NCBI GenBank assembly: GCA_007922305.1
Contig: ML677385.1
Span: 2,894,106-2,958,105, forward strand
Origin: Dermatemys mawii
Taxonomy: Eukaryota > Chordata > Testudines > Dermatemydidae
DNA: 64,000 nt
Direction of reading: 5' to 3'
The position numbers and the translations under genes are program-made. Position 1 is the first letter of the stretch. The number at the start of each line of letters is the position of its first letter. This document shows positions 24,491 through 35,905 of the stretch, piece by piece. Under the pieces are notes generated by a model that worked only from the letters and a program-made list of their open reading frames with translations, did no database searches and was not told the origin of the DNA.

Positions 24491-24739
24491 AGAAGTCATG
24501 ACAAACATGGCTGAACTTCATTATATGTTGTGGGGGGTGGGGATAATACTGTTTATCGTGCCTGACAGCAATGGTAATACTGAAATGATCCAACCCCTGG
24601 CTTTGTCTGAATTGCAGCTCCATTATTGAAAATCCATTGCTCTGTTTCCCCAGGAGAGCTAGTGACTTCTCTTTCTCTCTCTAAAATACTAGTTGCAAAT
24701 GCCTTTTGTTGTTAACACAGATCAGGTTCTGATGAGAAG

Positions 24740-25015
24740 TGCTAAACCCCGAACAGTGAGAGTATGCCTACCCTGGAGCTGGAAAGTGTCATTTCCAGCT
24801 GGCAGAGACATACCTGCGCTACATCTGATAGAGCTAGAATGCTAAAAACAGTAGTGTAGCCACAGCAGTGTGTGCAGCAGAAGGAGCTCGACACCCAAGT
24901 ATGTACCTAGATCTCAGATCGGATTGTGCTCGGGACAGCTAGCCCCTCCTGCACCCTCCACCGGCATAGTTACACTTCCATTTTTAGCATGCTAGCACAG
25001 AGCTACAATGGATAT
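24740..25015. mobile_element. Fold-back element with 30-bp inverted arms
   Basis: Arms at 24833-24862 (GCTAGAATGCTAAAAACAGT...) and 24967-24996 (...ATTTTTAGCATGCTAGC) are imperfect inverted complements. A central 'GTATGTACCTAGATCTCAGA' block separates them. The layout matches a turtle non-autonomous family known to me by its 'ACATACCTGCGCTA' flank. No coding capacity. Confidence 0.6.
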
Positions 25016-26910
25016 GTCTTCTTGAGATTGAAATGATGCCTCCAGCTTCAGTGAGAGACAGGCTGTGATGCTGTTCGGAGTTGTCTTTGGTGAATTGGTA
25101 CCACCTGCTTACAACGGGAGGGAGCCTCTCTGTGCCCACCAGGGGAAGTGCTCCTCACCCACTGGCTGCTGGTAACACAGGTTCTCCATTCTGGGCTCCA
25201 TGAGCCCCACTCTTTCCTCCTGCAGACTAGTAGTTTTCACCCTACTTAGGGCATAGGATGTGAGAATGTAACAATCTTCTGGACACCTTGGAGTTCATTT
25301 TTTCTCTGTAAATTTCTGCCCTGTATCTAGTCTAGACAGTAAACACAGGCTTTCTCCACGGATGTTCATTGTTCTCATGTTGATTGGGTTAGCAATCAGA
25401 TTCCCCCTTCTCAGGTAGTAGGTTTCACTTCCAACAGATCTGGATCATACTAGTGCACGTTACACTAAACTCTAACATTGTTTTCTGTACAAACATCTCG
25501 CAATAACTATGACAATCCGCTAGTTCTTATCTTTCAGTAGAGACCACACCTGACCCCTATTGGGGAAATATGGAGAAGGTGGTCAGGTGCAGAGATATTA
25601 ATACCTGCCTTGGCCCATCTGTGTTAGACAGGTCCTCTTTTAAATCTTGCATTCCTGTACAATATTTATCTACTGTTATAATCTTGGGTGGTCCCAATAA
25701 GGATATCTAAAAGAAATTATGGAACTTTCTGTATCTATTTTTAGTTTTACTCTGTACATTTGATGACACTTTGTTTTATAGTCCATTTGCCTCTGTTGTT
25801 TGTTGATGTGTGAAAGATGCACACATTGGAGACAAAAACACATAGCTAAAAAACCACAAACTGACTATGAGGCAGGTGTAGTACATGACCCTACTTTTAA
25901 TCAAACCAAAGTACGCTAACCCACCTTTCTGTCTAGCATTACTATTGGATTCTTTTTTTCCCTTTAGTTGCGCACTAACACCTGCCTTTTTGTAAGAGAC
26001 TGATTCTGGGACCTCATGTGAAGTTTAACATGGTGTGTAAAACTATAGCTGCACAGTATCTGAGGGGAGGAGGGAATATCATCTGCCAGCAGATTCTGCC
26101 AGCCTCTTGTTGCTCCAGGCCTGCTGCCAGTTTTGTGTGTGTGTGTGTGTGCGCGTGTTTAAGAGAGTCTTATTGCTGGCACGACTTGCTCACGTGGTCT
26201 TGATTTACATGAGGGTGTTACGCTGTTGATGACAAGGAAGAGATGTGCTTTCCAGCGAAGAGCGTGACGGCAAAAGCTTCAATTAACCCTCTAGCAAATA
26301 GCCTGAAAATGGATCATACACGATGTCTCCCCATGACTCACAGAGCCATATATAGCAGCTCTTCTTCTGAGGAGAAATTTTATCCATAGCAAAGAGGATG
26401 TGAAAACAAATACTAAATGTCAAACTGTTGTCAGATTTGTATTAGATTTTTTTTTTTTTAGTGATGGATAAAACTGTAGCATGGCTTTAAAACCAGATAG
26501 CAATAACTATATTTTTAAATCTATTTCTAGTAAATGGACAGTGCCAAGTTAAAAATCTTCACTGATTCTTTTCCCTGCCCCCCAAATTTGTCTTTTTAAA
26601 TAATAACATGATAGATTATTTTTAATTGGGAGGTGGGGGAGGAAATAAAATTTTACTTTGGGCTTTCCCCCTTTTCTCCTCCCCCACTTCTCTCATCTTA
26701 GACAATCAGAACATATTTGGCTGCTGCAGTATTTGGATTGCAAATATTGCACAGGAAATTTATTTGTTTGGAGTTTTTTATTGAGATGCCCCCATTGGAT
26801 TAACCCTTTGCCACCAAAATAAAATCTCAAAATAATCATTTCTCATGGTCTTGAGTTTCATAAAAGCTAGTGAAATCTAAATCTGGGGGCAAACTGTTTG
26901 TTCACCCACT
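25016..26910. other. No gene seen; unclassified DNA
   Basis: Includes a GT microsatellite at 26132-26157 and a T-run near 26448-26459. Nothing else recognised. Confidence 0.4.
26132..26157 (+). repeat. (GT)n microsatellite with GCGC break
   Basis: Alternating TG repeats followed by GCGCGTG, read directly. Confidence 0.9.
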
Positions 26911-27216
26911 TGCCAGAAAAGACCCTGGAAAAGATTTGGGGATCATGGTCGATAATCAGCTGACTCTGAGCTCCCAGTACAATGCTATGGCCAAATGAGC
27001 TAATGTGATCCTTGGATATAAATAGGTGGTATAAATAGGGGAATTTTGTGGATATAAATAGGGAAATCTTGAGTAAAAGTAGAGAGGTTATTCAGTCTCT
27101 GTATTTGGCACTGGTGTGACTGCTGCTGGAATACTGTGTCTGGTTCTGGTGCCCTCAGTTCAAGAAGAGCATTGATAATTTGGAGAGGGTTCAGAGACCC
27201 ATTTGAATGTTCAGAG

Positions 27217-27367
27217 CAGCGGTGTCCAATATGTTCGCCACTAGCCACATGTGGCTAATAGGCTGTTGAGCTGTGGCTAATGTATGTGGCTCTTTTACAG
27301 TGTGGTTAATAAGAAAAATTCAAAACCACAAGTGCAGCTAGCATCCAATTTCTATTGGACACTGCTG
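27217..27367. mobile_element. hAT element, 151 bp, nested in CR1
   Basis: Ends CAGCGGTGTCCAAT and ATTGGACACTGCTG are inverted complements with one mismatch. Flanks GTTCAGAG (27209-27216) and GATTAGAG (27368-27375) match at 6/8. The CR1 frame resumes directly after it, so the hAT is the younger insertion. Confidence 0.78.
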
Positions 27368-27505
27368 GATTAGAGGCTTAGAAAACATGCCTTATAGTGA
27401 TAGACTCAAGGAGCTCAATCTGCTTAGAAAAAGAAGGTTAAGAGGTCTGTTCATTACAGACCTGTATGAGGAACAAATATTTGGTAATGGCCTCTTCAGT
27501 CTAGC

Positions 27506-27688
27506 CCTGGGGGTCTGCACAATGACCCACATCGTCACTGTGGTCTCCGTCAGTCAATGGCACTTGTTATTGACAAATGTCAACTGACTAGATTTCATTG
27601 TGGCCTTCAGGCCCTTCATTGTACTGATGAAACTGCTGTTAGGTGGGTCAGCAAGCACTGCAAATGCTAGAAGACAAAGAATCTAGCC
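27506..27688. mobile_element. Unclassified 183-bp insertion nested in CR1
   Basis: It interrupts CR1 between CTTCAGTCTAGC (27494-27505) and CTTCAATCTAGC (27689-27700), an 11/12 duplication. Interior begins CCTGGGGGTCTGCACAATGA and has no inverted ends I can find, so the class is unknown. Confidence 0.5.
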
Positions 27689-28425
27689 CTTCAATCTAGC
27701 ACAATCCAATGGCTGGAAGTCGAGGGCAGACATATTCAGACTGGAAATAAGGTATAGATTTTTAATAGAGAGGGTAATTGACCATTGGAACAATTTACCA
27801 AGGGTGGTTGTGGTGATTCCCTGTCACTGGCAATTTTAAAATCAAGATTGGATTTATTTTTTAAAGATATGCTCTAGTTCAAACAGAAACTATTTGGAGG
27901 AAGTTCTATGACCTGTACTATACAGTAGATCAGACTAGATGATCACAGCATTCCTGACTGCCCTTGAAATCTATAAAAATGTTTTGTTTTTTTTTGCTTT
28001 TTATTTTCAGAACCATGAGTAATTTTTTTTCCCCACACACCCTCCATTATCCCCTCTCATTTTATGTTCATTTGGCCCCTTGAATTGTAGTCATGGCATT
28101 GCCTGCACAAAACTTACTTCAGACCCTAAGAATGCTGCTCTACTAGCGTTTACCTGCTGGCCTCCAGGCGAATCTTCTCTTTCAGATACAGAGCTCCACT
28201 TTTCTGGTGGGTCCATCCTGTGTGACTCTCCATGCCCCTTCCTCTACTAAAGTACTGTAAGATTTTAACACTGGTTACTCAGCTCTTACTGTAAATCTCA
28301 TTCTAAGCTCCTAAATGTGTAACAGACCATGGTAACCTTCATCGTCCATTTTATGATATGCGTGGCATTCTGAGGAAAGTTCTCTTTTAATAATAATAAT
28401 TGCGTTCCTTTATTCTGTGTTGCAG

Positions 28426-28480
28426 GTTCTGGGGTTTGAAGTTGATCCTGTGAATTCTGTCCAGTTTTCAAACCACACAG
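28426..28480 (+). CDS. PDXK: PDXK coding exon 2
   Basis: Starts after a TTGCAG acceptor and ends before GTAAAT. The 55 nt read V-L-G-F-E-V-D-P-V-N-S-V-Q-F-S-N-H-T plus one base of a split Gly codon (phase 0 in, phase 1 out). This is the QFSNHTG segment of pyridoxal kinase; its Thr (Thr47 in human numbering) contacts the pyridoxal ring in known structures. It follows at least 28 kb without a recognisable exon 1. It begins in phase 0 with Val, as expected if exon 1 ends on the family's FPLQ residues. An open frame that runs on past the donor into intron 2 is read-through and not a protein. Confidence 0.96.
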
Positions 28481-28689
28481 GTAAATACACATGCACGCTC
28501 TTGAAGTACTGTTGTGCATCCACTCTGGTGACTTTAGGCCTACTCATTCAGCCTGATTGGGAAGAAGCTCATTCATTCTGTGATCTCCTCCTTTTGGATT
28601 CAGGACAGGACAGCAGTGTTAAAGGTCTGATCCAAAGCTCAATGAATTCAATAGGCTTTGAATAAAGGCCTAAATCTAAGGGCTGGGCT

Positions 28690-28875
28690 AAAGTGAAAAG
28701 TGACATCAGCATAGCTATGTCTCTGAAGTGTGAAAAGTCTGCACCCCTGCGCGATGTAATTAACGGACCTAAGTCCCATTGTGGACAGTACTAGGATGAC
28801 AGAAGAATTCATCTGTTGACCTAGCTACTGCCTGTCAGGGAGCTGGATTTACAATGGCGATGGGAGAACACATCT
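28690..28875 (+). mobile_element. Non-autonomous dispersed element, family shared with 13040-13265
   Basis: CATAGCTATGTCTCTGAAGT, ACCCCTGCGCGATGTAATTA, CAGTACTAGGATGACAGAAG, TTGACCTAGCTACTGCC and GGCGATGGGAGA follow in the order expected for this turtle-type family. The 13040 copy is in reverse orientation. Confidence 0.65.
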
Positions 28876-29441
28876 TGTTGCTGTAGTACATGGTTGTACA
28901 GAAGTGCTACAGCTGTAGTTTTTTAAATATAGCTTAAATGTAATGTGTTTTATTCTGCTGCTTAGTGGTGGCTGGATTTTTTTTTTTGTTAGCCAGTTTA
29001 GAAGAAATAAAACTGCATAAGGAGAGATCATGCCAATATAAGACATTAAGCAGTGAAATAGAACATACATACTGCATCACCAACACAGGTTATCTGAGAA
29101 TGGACGAATCTCCAGTAGTGGCACTTGTACAGTGAGTCACTTGCCTCTTTTATTGACATTCCATTATTGCTAACCTCAAACACTCAAAAACCCTGAGCCT
29201 GACCCCCCAAAATATGAGTGGCTTAAAGTCGTGTATTATTTTTTTAAAGCAATACAATCTGGGTTCATATTTGCTTTCTGGTCGGTGAGCCTTTTAGGTG
29301 CATTTTTTGGTCACATTTTCAAGTTTGTTTCTCTGCATCCGTGAGGGCTAGAAACTTTTCAAAAATGAAAGATTAGGCGAGAATCTAAACTAATGATTCC
29401 ACTCACTGGGACTTGAAGAGAGACACCGGTATTGTGATACT

Positions 29442-29737
29442 TGCTAGTTCATTTAGCAATAAGGCATTCGCTGGGAAATATCCCACCCTCTGACTCCTCC
29501 ACCTCAACTAAGCTTCACAGTCATCATCACTGTGTACCAGTATTAAATTGTTTGTTTAAAATGTATACTGTGTGTGTGTATATAATATAGTCTTCTGTCT
29601 GGTGAAAAAACTTTCCCTGGAACTTAACCCCCTCATTTACATTAATTCTTATGGGGAAATTGGATTCACTTAACATCGTTTCGCTTAAACTCGCATTTTT
29701 CAGGAACATAACTACAACATTAAATGAGGAGTTCCTG
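29442..29737 (-). mobile_element. Tigger/mariner-like element, truncated copy of the 14305 family
   Basis: Read on the minus strand it starts CAGGAACTCCTCATTTAA, next to a TA, and continues GTTGTAGTTATGTTCCTGAA and CCCATAAGAATTAATGTAAA. These match the first part of 14305-15265. It stops at TAAATGAACTAGCAA, which is about one third into the other copy. Confidence 0.78.
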
Positions 29738-30918
29738 TAATTGATGGAGATTTCATTTAGGTTTTTTTTTCTTTTGTGTCAAGAATAAATTAATTTATGG
29801 AGTGTTAAGAGAATAGAGATTTTAATTAGCCCATAAAGTTAAAGGGAACTGTTCCGAGGGACAGCATATTAAATTATCAGTAGGGTCAGATTGTTGAAAT
29901 GGACACAGGGATATTAGTTTTTTTAAAGAATGTGTCTATGGGATTTTGAAAGGTTTGATAGCTGGGAGAGGGTTGACCACATGGGAGGCTTGGCAGCTAT
30001 TAGTGATAGTGGGAGGAGCAACAAATTAGCAATCCCTTTGTCTAACAGGGCAAAGTACTGACAATCCGAAGAGCTCAAAATGATGAGACTGCCTTTAGAA
30101 TCATGAGATTATTACAAAAAATAAATGTTGAGTTCTTTTAATTTTGGTGTTTGAGCCATGCATGTGTGTGTGCGCACAAAGATAAACACAGATAACTAAG
30201 TGCACACAGCTTTTGTGTTGTGGGGAAAATAGCGTTGATTGCCAAGTTAGGTTACTATGTGTATATTGTAGCAATTTTCCAGAGTCAAATGTTGCACTGA
30301 ATGAAGTGAGGAAGATCAGTGTTGCCTTTACTTAGAGGCAAAGATCTTATGAGAGTCCATTCGACTGCACTGTTGTGAGAAAGGCAAATGGCTGACCTAT
30401 TGAGGAGCTGACATTCAGCTGCTTTTTTGTGAAGTTATAAAGGAGTGCTACATCCCAGAGGGGACAGACAACACTCGTGTGTGTGTGAGATATATATGTA
30501 TAGGGGGAAAAGGTCCACTGTGACTTTTTTGATCCTGTGTTCTTTCAATCCCTCTCACTCTTTTCTCTCCCACCCTTTCCTTTTCTTTTAAGCTTGGTCT
30601 TGTTAGCTTTCTTTGTGTTTTGTCATTTGTTATCAACTAATGGGTTTGATCTTCTGAATTGTGCTTGCCATTTTTGTTTTCAGTCAATAAAACAAAAGAT
30701 TATCATTGCCGACTACTGCTCAGAAAATGCTGCTTTCTATAGTGTCTGGTGATCCTGAAATACAAGGCAGTGTTTTTAATCAAAAACTCCAGGAAGCAGT
30801 TTGGCATGTTGCCTGGTAAGGAGTATTTACTGTATGGTTACAGTAAGTGATTCACCTTCAAACGACATTGTGCTTCATGCACACGTAAAAGAAACTGTCA
30901 GGCGGTTTACGAAGATAT

Positions 30919-30940
30919 TCTCTCTCTCTCTCTCTCTCTC
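30919..30940 (+). repeat. (TC)11 microsatellite
   Basis: Eleven TC units read directly. Confidence 0.95.
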
Positions 30941-31322
30941 TTTTAATTGTTTGGTCCAATAACCCCCTCCCTGTGTAAGAATGCAAATCTCGTTAGGAGG
31001 GCTTTATTTTGCATTTTAAAAAAAATCCTTGTATGCTGTTTTCCTTTCTAGAAGTGATTGGCAGATTAAATACATTCTGCCAGCTAATGTGCTTTTTTTG
31101 TCACTCTGAATCCCATGCTTGGAACTGTTCCAGAGAAATAGCCTGGATTTTAAAAGCAAGAAACTTTTGACTTTCACAGTAAGGGAGTTAGGCTCTGTGG
31201 TTTTCTTGGTAGCTCCAGTCTGAGAGACATTATAATAGTGCCTGACCCATCTTTTTCTCCCCTGTGTCACAGCATCCCTCCATCTGTGCAGCTACAGACT
31301 GAGAAACTCTGTGCTCGAGTTC

Positions 31323-31612
31323 TGGGCCAGGTGTACGCTGTGAATTAGTGTGGCAAGCCAGGGTGTGAATCTGCTGCACATCTGCTTCACACGCAGTAGT
31401 GTTCCATGCGAACACTACAACAGCATACTGAAGACCCCAGAGTGCGGATTTGCATACTGCTGTTTGAAAGTGTAGTCACTAAACCATGCTCCAGGACTTT
31501 AGCTGTACTGTAGTAATGTCCACATGGGATGTTATTGTGTGGGTAGCAAGTGTGCTCTACATTCACACCCTGGCTTGCTACACAGTAACTCGCTGTGTAG
31601 ATGAGCCCTTAG
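31323..31612. mobile_element. MITE with long (about 48-bp) terminal inverted repeats
   Basis: 31348-31370 (GTGTGGCAAGCCAGGGTGTG + AAT) and 31561-31583 (ATTCACACCCTGGCTTGCTA + CAC) are inverted complements with one mismatch. The similarity extends outward to GGGCCAGGTGTACGCTGTG and CGCTGTGTAGATGAGCCC. Non-coding interior. Confidence 0.7.
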
Positions 31613-33649
31613 TGACTTAACAGAATTCCCTGATGAATTATGTGTCAGAGCTGGGGATAAATTCAGATCTCCTGCCTGCCATGTGTCATCAACACAAGAT
31701 CTTCTTTCCTCCTTAAAGGCTTTTTAAAGATTCTTGCTTTCACTCAGGCCATTCAGTACAATTTTGGGAAGCATTAGAGGAGAAACTCAGGCTTCAGAAT
31801 AATGTGTGTGGAATGGGATGGGGTGGAAAGAAGGGGGGGAAAAGCAGACTCTCGTATCTCTTTGCAAAAAATATGTATTTATAACTGTATTTTCCCTGAA
31901 AAAATTCTGTTCCCCCAGAAGGTGTGGGGTATGGTTTGGTTTGGTTTTGAGTTATAATGCAATTCCCAAGTTTATAAATAAGTTTTTAAAGAAGAAAAGG
32001 AGTGGTGGAGAGGAAAAGCCCAGAAGAAAATATGTGCAAAAGCTTCATGGGCTTAGTCCCTTTTAAATCCAGATGGGTTAACCTGGTCCCTTCCTTGGAG
32101 AGGCATGACTTTACACATCATGATAGGGGATTGAAGGGCAAGAGACATCGCACACCAAGATACTTCTGTGGCTTAAAAATAAATCCAGAATATAAGGAGT
32201 TTCAAAAAGAAATCATACCCCGATGAAAGGCTAAAAAGCACTTTGCTTTTACATTTAAGAAAACCACTAAAACTTGTAAGTGAATGTAGTGTTCATGAAC
32301 GAGAGAGTCTTATACCATTGGCTTGAGCTCGATACCCTCTGGAGAAGTGTACTGCAAACTTTTCCAAAGAGCTCTCCATAAGTGTAATATTCTGTCTTGA
32401 TTTGCAAAGTTCTGCTGTTCCAGTCCTGGTTTGATTTGAGCAGCAACTTCTAATTAAGCAAAATTATATGGTGGATTTTGTAACATTAACAGCAAGAAAT
32501 TAGGATGAGAGGGCTCATGTTTTCCTTTCTGGAGAATGAGCCAGGAATTGAATTTGGCTTCCAAAGATAAAAGGTTAGTACACTGACTCAGTCACTGCTG
32601 ACCCAATACCCTCCGATGTTCTCAGTGTAGTGCTGTCTGCCCTCGTGTTGTGCAATTATTTTCTAAGTACAAATTGTTTATTATCTAAGCTTTCTTGGCT
32701 CCCCTTTTTATATAAAGTGCATAAATAGTCAAGTAAGGTGCAACCTTGAACTTTCTTATTGCTGAGTGCCAAAATATAAATATTATTTCATGGTAGGGCT
32801 ATGGCATGCGGGTGGATGAACTACAGCATGTACACAAATAAATGGTTTTGCTTTCTTTTACAGTTCACCACATTTTCAGTATATTTAATGAAACAATAAT
32901 AGGGGTAATGATTGCCATGAGTTGATTATCTCTTGGACCTTATGAGGCATGAAATCTGTTTCTGAATCTGTGCCTTCAGTTATGCTGGTATGAGATAGGT
33001 ATCCCTTGACTAGCCAGAAGACTGATTGCCATGATGAAGTACATGGACAAAAAAAAGTTACTTTTCCCTGATAAACGATAATAGCAGATCAGAAATCCAG
33101 AGTAATTTTGCTTAGCTCTGTAAGCTTTCATCACTTTACCTGTTTGCAGGACCAAGTCTGTCCAAGATAATGCAAATTATCTCTGCCACAAGGGCCAGGG
33201 AGATATGACAGGATCTATTTGTGGACTGTAGGAATTAGCATCCAGTCGTGAATGAGACTGACGAGACACATTGTTTTAATCACTTTTCTTTTACAACTTG
33301 TTTCAGATAGTCCCTTAATCTTGAACGTACCATACACAAATTCATATGCCCATTTGACAGTTTCCTTTTGAATTGACATATTAAAGGGTCAGTATTTTGC
33401 ACTCTGAGGTTCGGGTCACAATGTCACCTTCACCAACTTTTGTGGTCAGGGTGGTATCAGCACGGTTTCCTCAGCCAGAATTCTGAGTTTTCCAAGTGGA
33501 TACAATATGTAGTGCACTGAATACAGGGTTGATTGAAGAACTGCACTAAGAGTATCTCTAGACTAGAATGGGGAATATAGTCCTGTTTAAAAATGTGACT
33601 AGTGTGTACCTAGGTTTTCCTGCCTCCCATGAGCAGCTGATCCATTCTT

Positions 33650-34180
33650 AAAGATGTTGAAACCCTGTTGTAAGAGGGCACTTTGTCCAGTGAGCTGGAG
33701 AGCCGGGGACTGTGCTGGCCCTGATTACAGGATGAGCCACTCCTGGTTGAATCAGCTGTTTTAATTTAAAAGGCAACAGGAAACTGCAGCCTATGGCTGA
33801 TGGAGAAAGTAACCGAGGGTGCCAGGAAGCCTGACAAAAACAGGAGAAAGCTCCCCAGGGAGGGAGGCCTAGGAGAGACCCTGCCCAAGAAGCAGGAGAG
33901 AGACAGACATGCTAAGAAAAGGTGGCGGGAGGGGGAGGGCAAAGAAGGGGGCTATGCCCAGTTGATACTATGTGAGTTTGCGTTTAGTTTCTCAAAGATG
34001 CTGTTATTTTAGGTGATCGGGTGAGTGACTGGAAGGACCAGTATGTACCCAGAAGAGTAAATAAATGGGACCGCTTGTTGGGTCTATCTTGAATTTCTTT
34101 TGGACTGGATGAGTTCTTAAAGGGGCCTCACTGAGGGAGAGAGAGAGGCAGGAGTCACCCATAGCGTTATACCCATCAAC
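33650..34180 (+). mobile_element. Possible solo-LTR-like fragment
   Basis: A purine-rich block (AGCTCCCCAGGGAGGGAGG, AAGAAGCAGGAGAGAGACAG) leads to AGAGTAAATAAATGGGACC, a poly-A signal context, and on to a GGGGCCTCACTGAGGGAG end. This resembles the U3-R layout of reptile LTRs that I have seen, but no clear TG...CA ends or target duplication were found. The 70-codon frame at 33800 inside it is not convincing. Confidence 0.3.
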
Positions 34181-34355
34181 GCTAGTGGTTACAAATATTA
34201 GTTAAGCTACATAAAGTCTGTGTTTTTAAAAAGTGTTCGCTATCTTCCTGGTCCAAACCTGGCCTGGCAAATGATGGTGGTAGCCCGCACTGTAGTTTGT
34301 CTTGCATGTGGTCCTAGTCTTTACTTTTGTCCCCACAGGTGCTGCTTCTTCAGAC

Positions 34356-34493
34356 CAGTGTTCCCTCTAACTTTTGACAGGCTGTGTGTGCAAAAAATTT
34401 CTTCTGTGCAAATTTTTGTGCATGCAGTGTTTCCCTGTGTGCGCAGGGTTTGGGATCTGTGTGCGCACAAGTGCACAGCTTGGGAGAACAATG
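34356..34493 (+). mobile_element. hAT element, 138 bp, with perfect 8-bp target duplication
   Basis: Begins CAGTGTTCCCTCTAAC and ends TTGGGAGAACAATG, imperfect inverted repeats. Both flanks read CTTCAGAC (34348-34355 and 34494-34501). The interior is rich in TGTGTGCGCA-type sequence. Confidence 0.85.
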
Positions 34494-35769
34494 CTTCAGA
34501 CCAAATTCTTAGTGAACATGGCTGTTTAACAACTTATTATTTTATTTGATTGAGGGAGTTGGCTTTTTTCCTAGATTCTCTTTCTTCAAAGGAAAAGCTT
34601 GTGTCTCTTTCCAGGATTGCTCTGAATGAGCTATTTGTTTTATTTATTTATTCATGCTCTGCTAAAAATGGCTGAGGCCAACAGCCTCCCTTCAGGCACA
34701 TCCCAGATGAGAAGCACTTTGTCTCCTGACTCTTCTGCAAACCAGTGTACTTGCTTGTGCATGAGCTCAGTGATAGTGTATGAGCTGTTGCCAAAACTGA
34801 CCATCAAAGCAGAATCTTATATCTTTTTGGCTGCAAATACAGGATTATATTTTGTTCCCTTTTATAACTATACAAAGATGAGACCCCTTCAGTATATAAT
34901 GTTTCAGACCATAGGTCAAATCCTCACCTGAAGCATAGGATCAAGTTGTGGTGAGAGGCGTGCTCAGATCATGGCATAATGCCTAAATCATGGGATGGCT
35001 GTGCAGAGCTGGTCCCTAGATGTAAACTAAAGCAGCCCAAGTGCTCTTCTGACTTATGGTGGCTCCCAAGGGCCAAAACTGCAATCTGAGACTAGTGTGG
35101 TGGAGGGGAATCTTGGCCAAGATCCTCTTGCTCCAGCCGTTCCTTCTGCACTGGCAGGGCTACTGTAGGTAGCTTTGCCAACTGAGGATTGTGTTACAAT
35201 AGTGTTACAGTCCTCCCAGGGCTAGATAAGCCAGCTTTACACATGCACTTCACTGGAGGCTCTACCCCCCCTGCCCCTCTTATACAGCCTTCAGTTGAGC
35301 TCCATTGGGCAGGAGCAGCAGCCTGAATTCTGTCCTGAAAAGTAACTGTACAAATGGCATACTGGGGTTCTGGGTCTGTCTTTTGGGTAATTTTTGTATT
35401 GGATGCATTCAGTTTTTACAAGTAAAAAGATGTTTGTTCTTTCTCTGGCTGCCAGCCTGGGCTGTAAGGGTCATAGTGGGTTCTTTCCACTTTACCCATC
35501 ACCACCAGTAACCAAGGTTTTGCTGACCAAACCAGACTCTTTGTGACACCTGTGTTACTCTGGTGCTGGGTTTACACAGGTGTACCTGATTAGACCTTGG
35601 TAAATAATTCTCTTGATATGCAGAATGAAACATGCTGCCCAGCTCATTCTCACACCAGGGTTGGTTCTGCAGAGCTAACTGGAGTAAAAAAGCTGAAAAT
35701 AATGTGAACCACGAAAGCCATCATCAGATACGACTTCCAACAAACACAGGGAGCTGATCTGTTGAGTAA

Positions 35770-35905
35770 GGCCCCGAGTGAGCAAGGTATTTGAGGTACT
35801 TGACTTCAGTGTGCCACTCGTGCTTAAAGCGAGGCAGGTGCTTAAGCACTTTGCTTAATTGGGGCATAGAACTTCACTGTTTTTGTTTAATCACTTCTTA
35901 GAGCA
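35770..35905. repeat. Dispersed fold-back fragment
   Basis: AAGGCCCCGAGTGAGCAAGG through GGTGCTTAAGCACTTTGCTT and AATTGGGGCATAG fits a palindromic dispersed family built around TTGACTTCAGTG. A relative is at 63280-63425. Confidence 0.45.

Larger units (their letters stand above)
26915..27978 (+). mobile_element. CR1 LINE 3' end, interrupted by two later insertions
   Basis: The order of segments is that of the CR1 3' region: AAAGACCCTGGAAAAGA..., GCTAATGTGATCCTTGGATA, TTGGCACTGGTGTGACTGCT, TGGAATACTGTGTCTGGTTC, AACATGCCTTATAGTGATAG, ATCCAATGGCTGGAAG, GGTAATTGACCATTGGAACA, CAATTTACCAAGGGT, TGTACTATACAGTAGATCAG and ACTAGATGATCACA. Frames are broken. A local repeat of GGATATAAATAGG is present at 27015-27065. 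Inserts at 27217-27367 and 27506-27688 split it. Confidence 0.85.

Noticed and set aside
27387..27587. Open frame encoding MPYSDRLKELNLLRKRRL as a possible small gene
   Set aside because: It is the 3' coding end of a CR1 LINE running into an inserted sequence.
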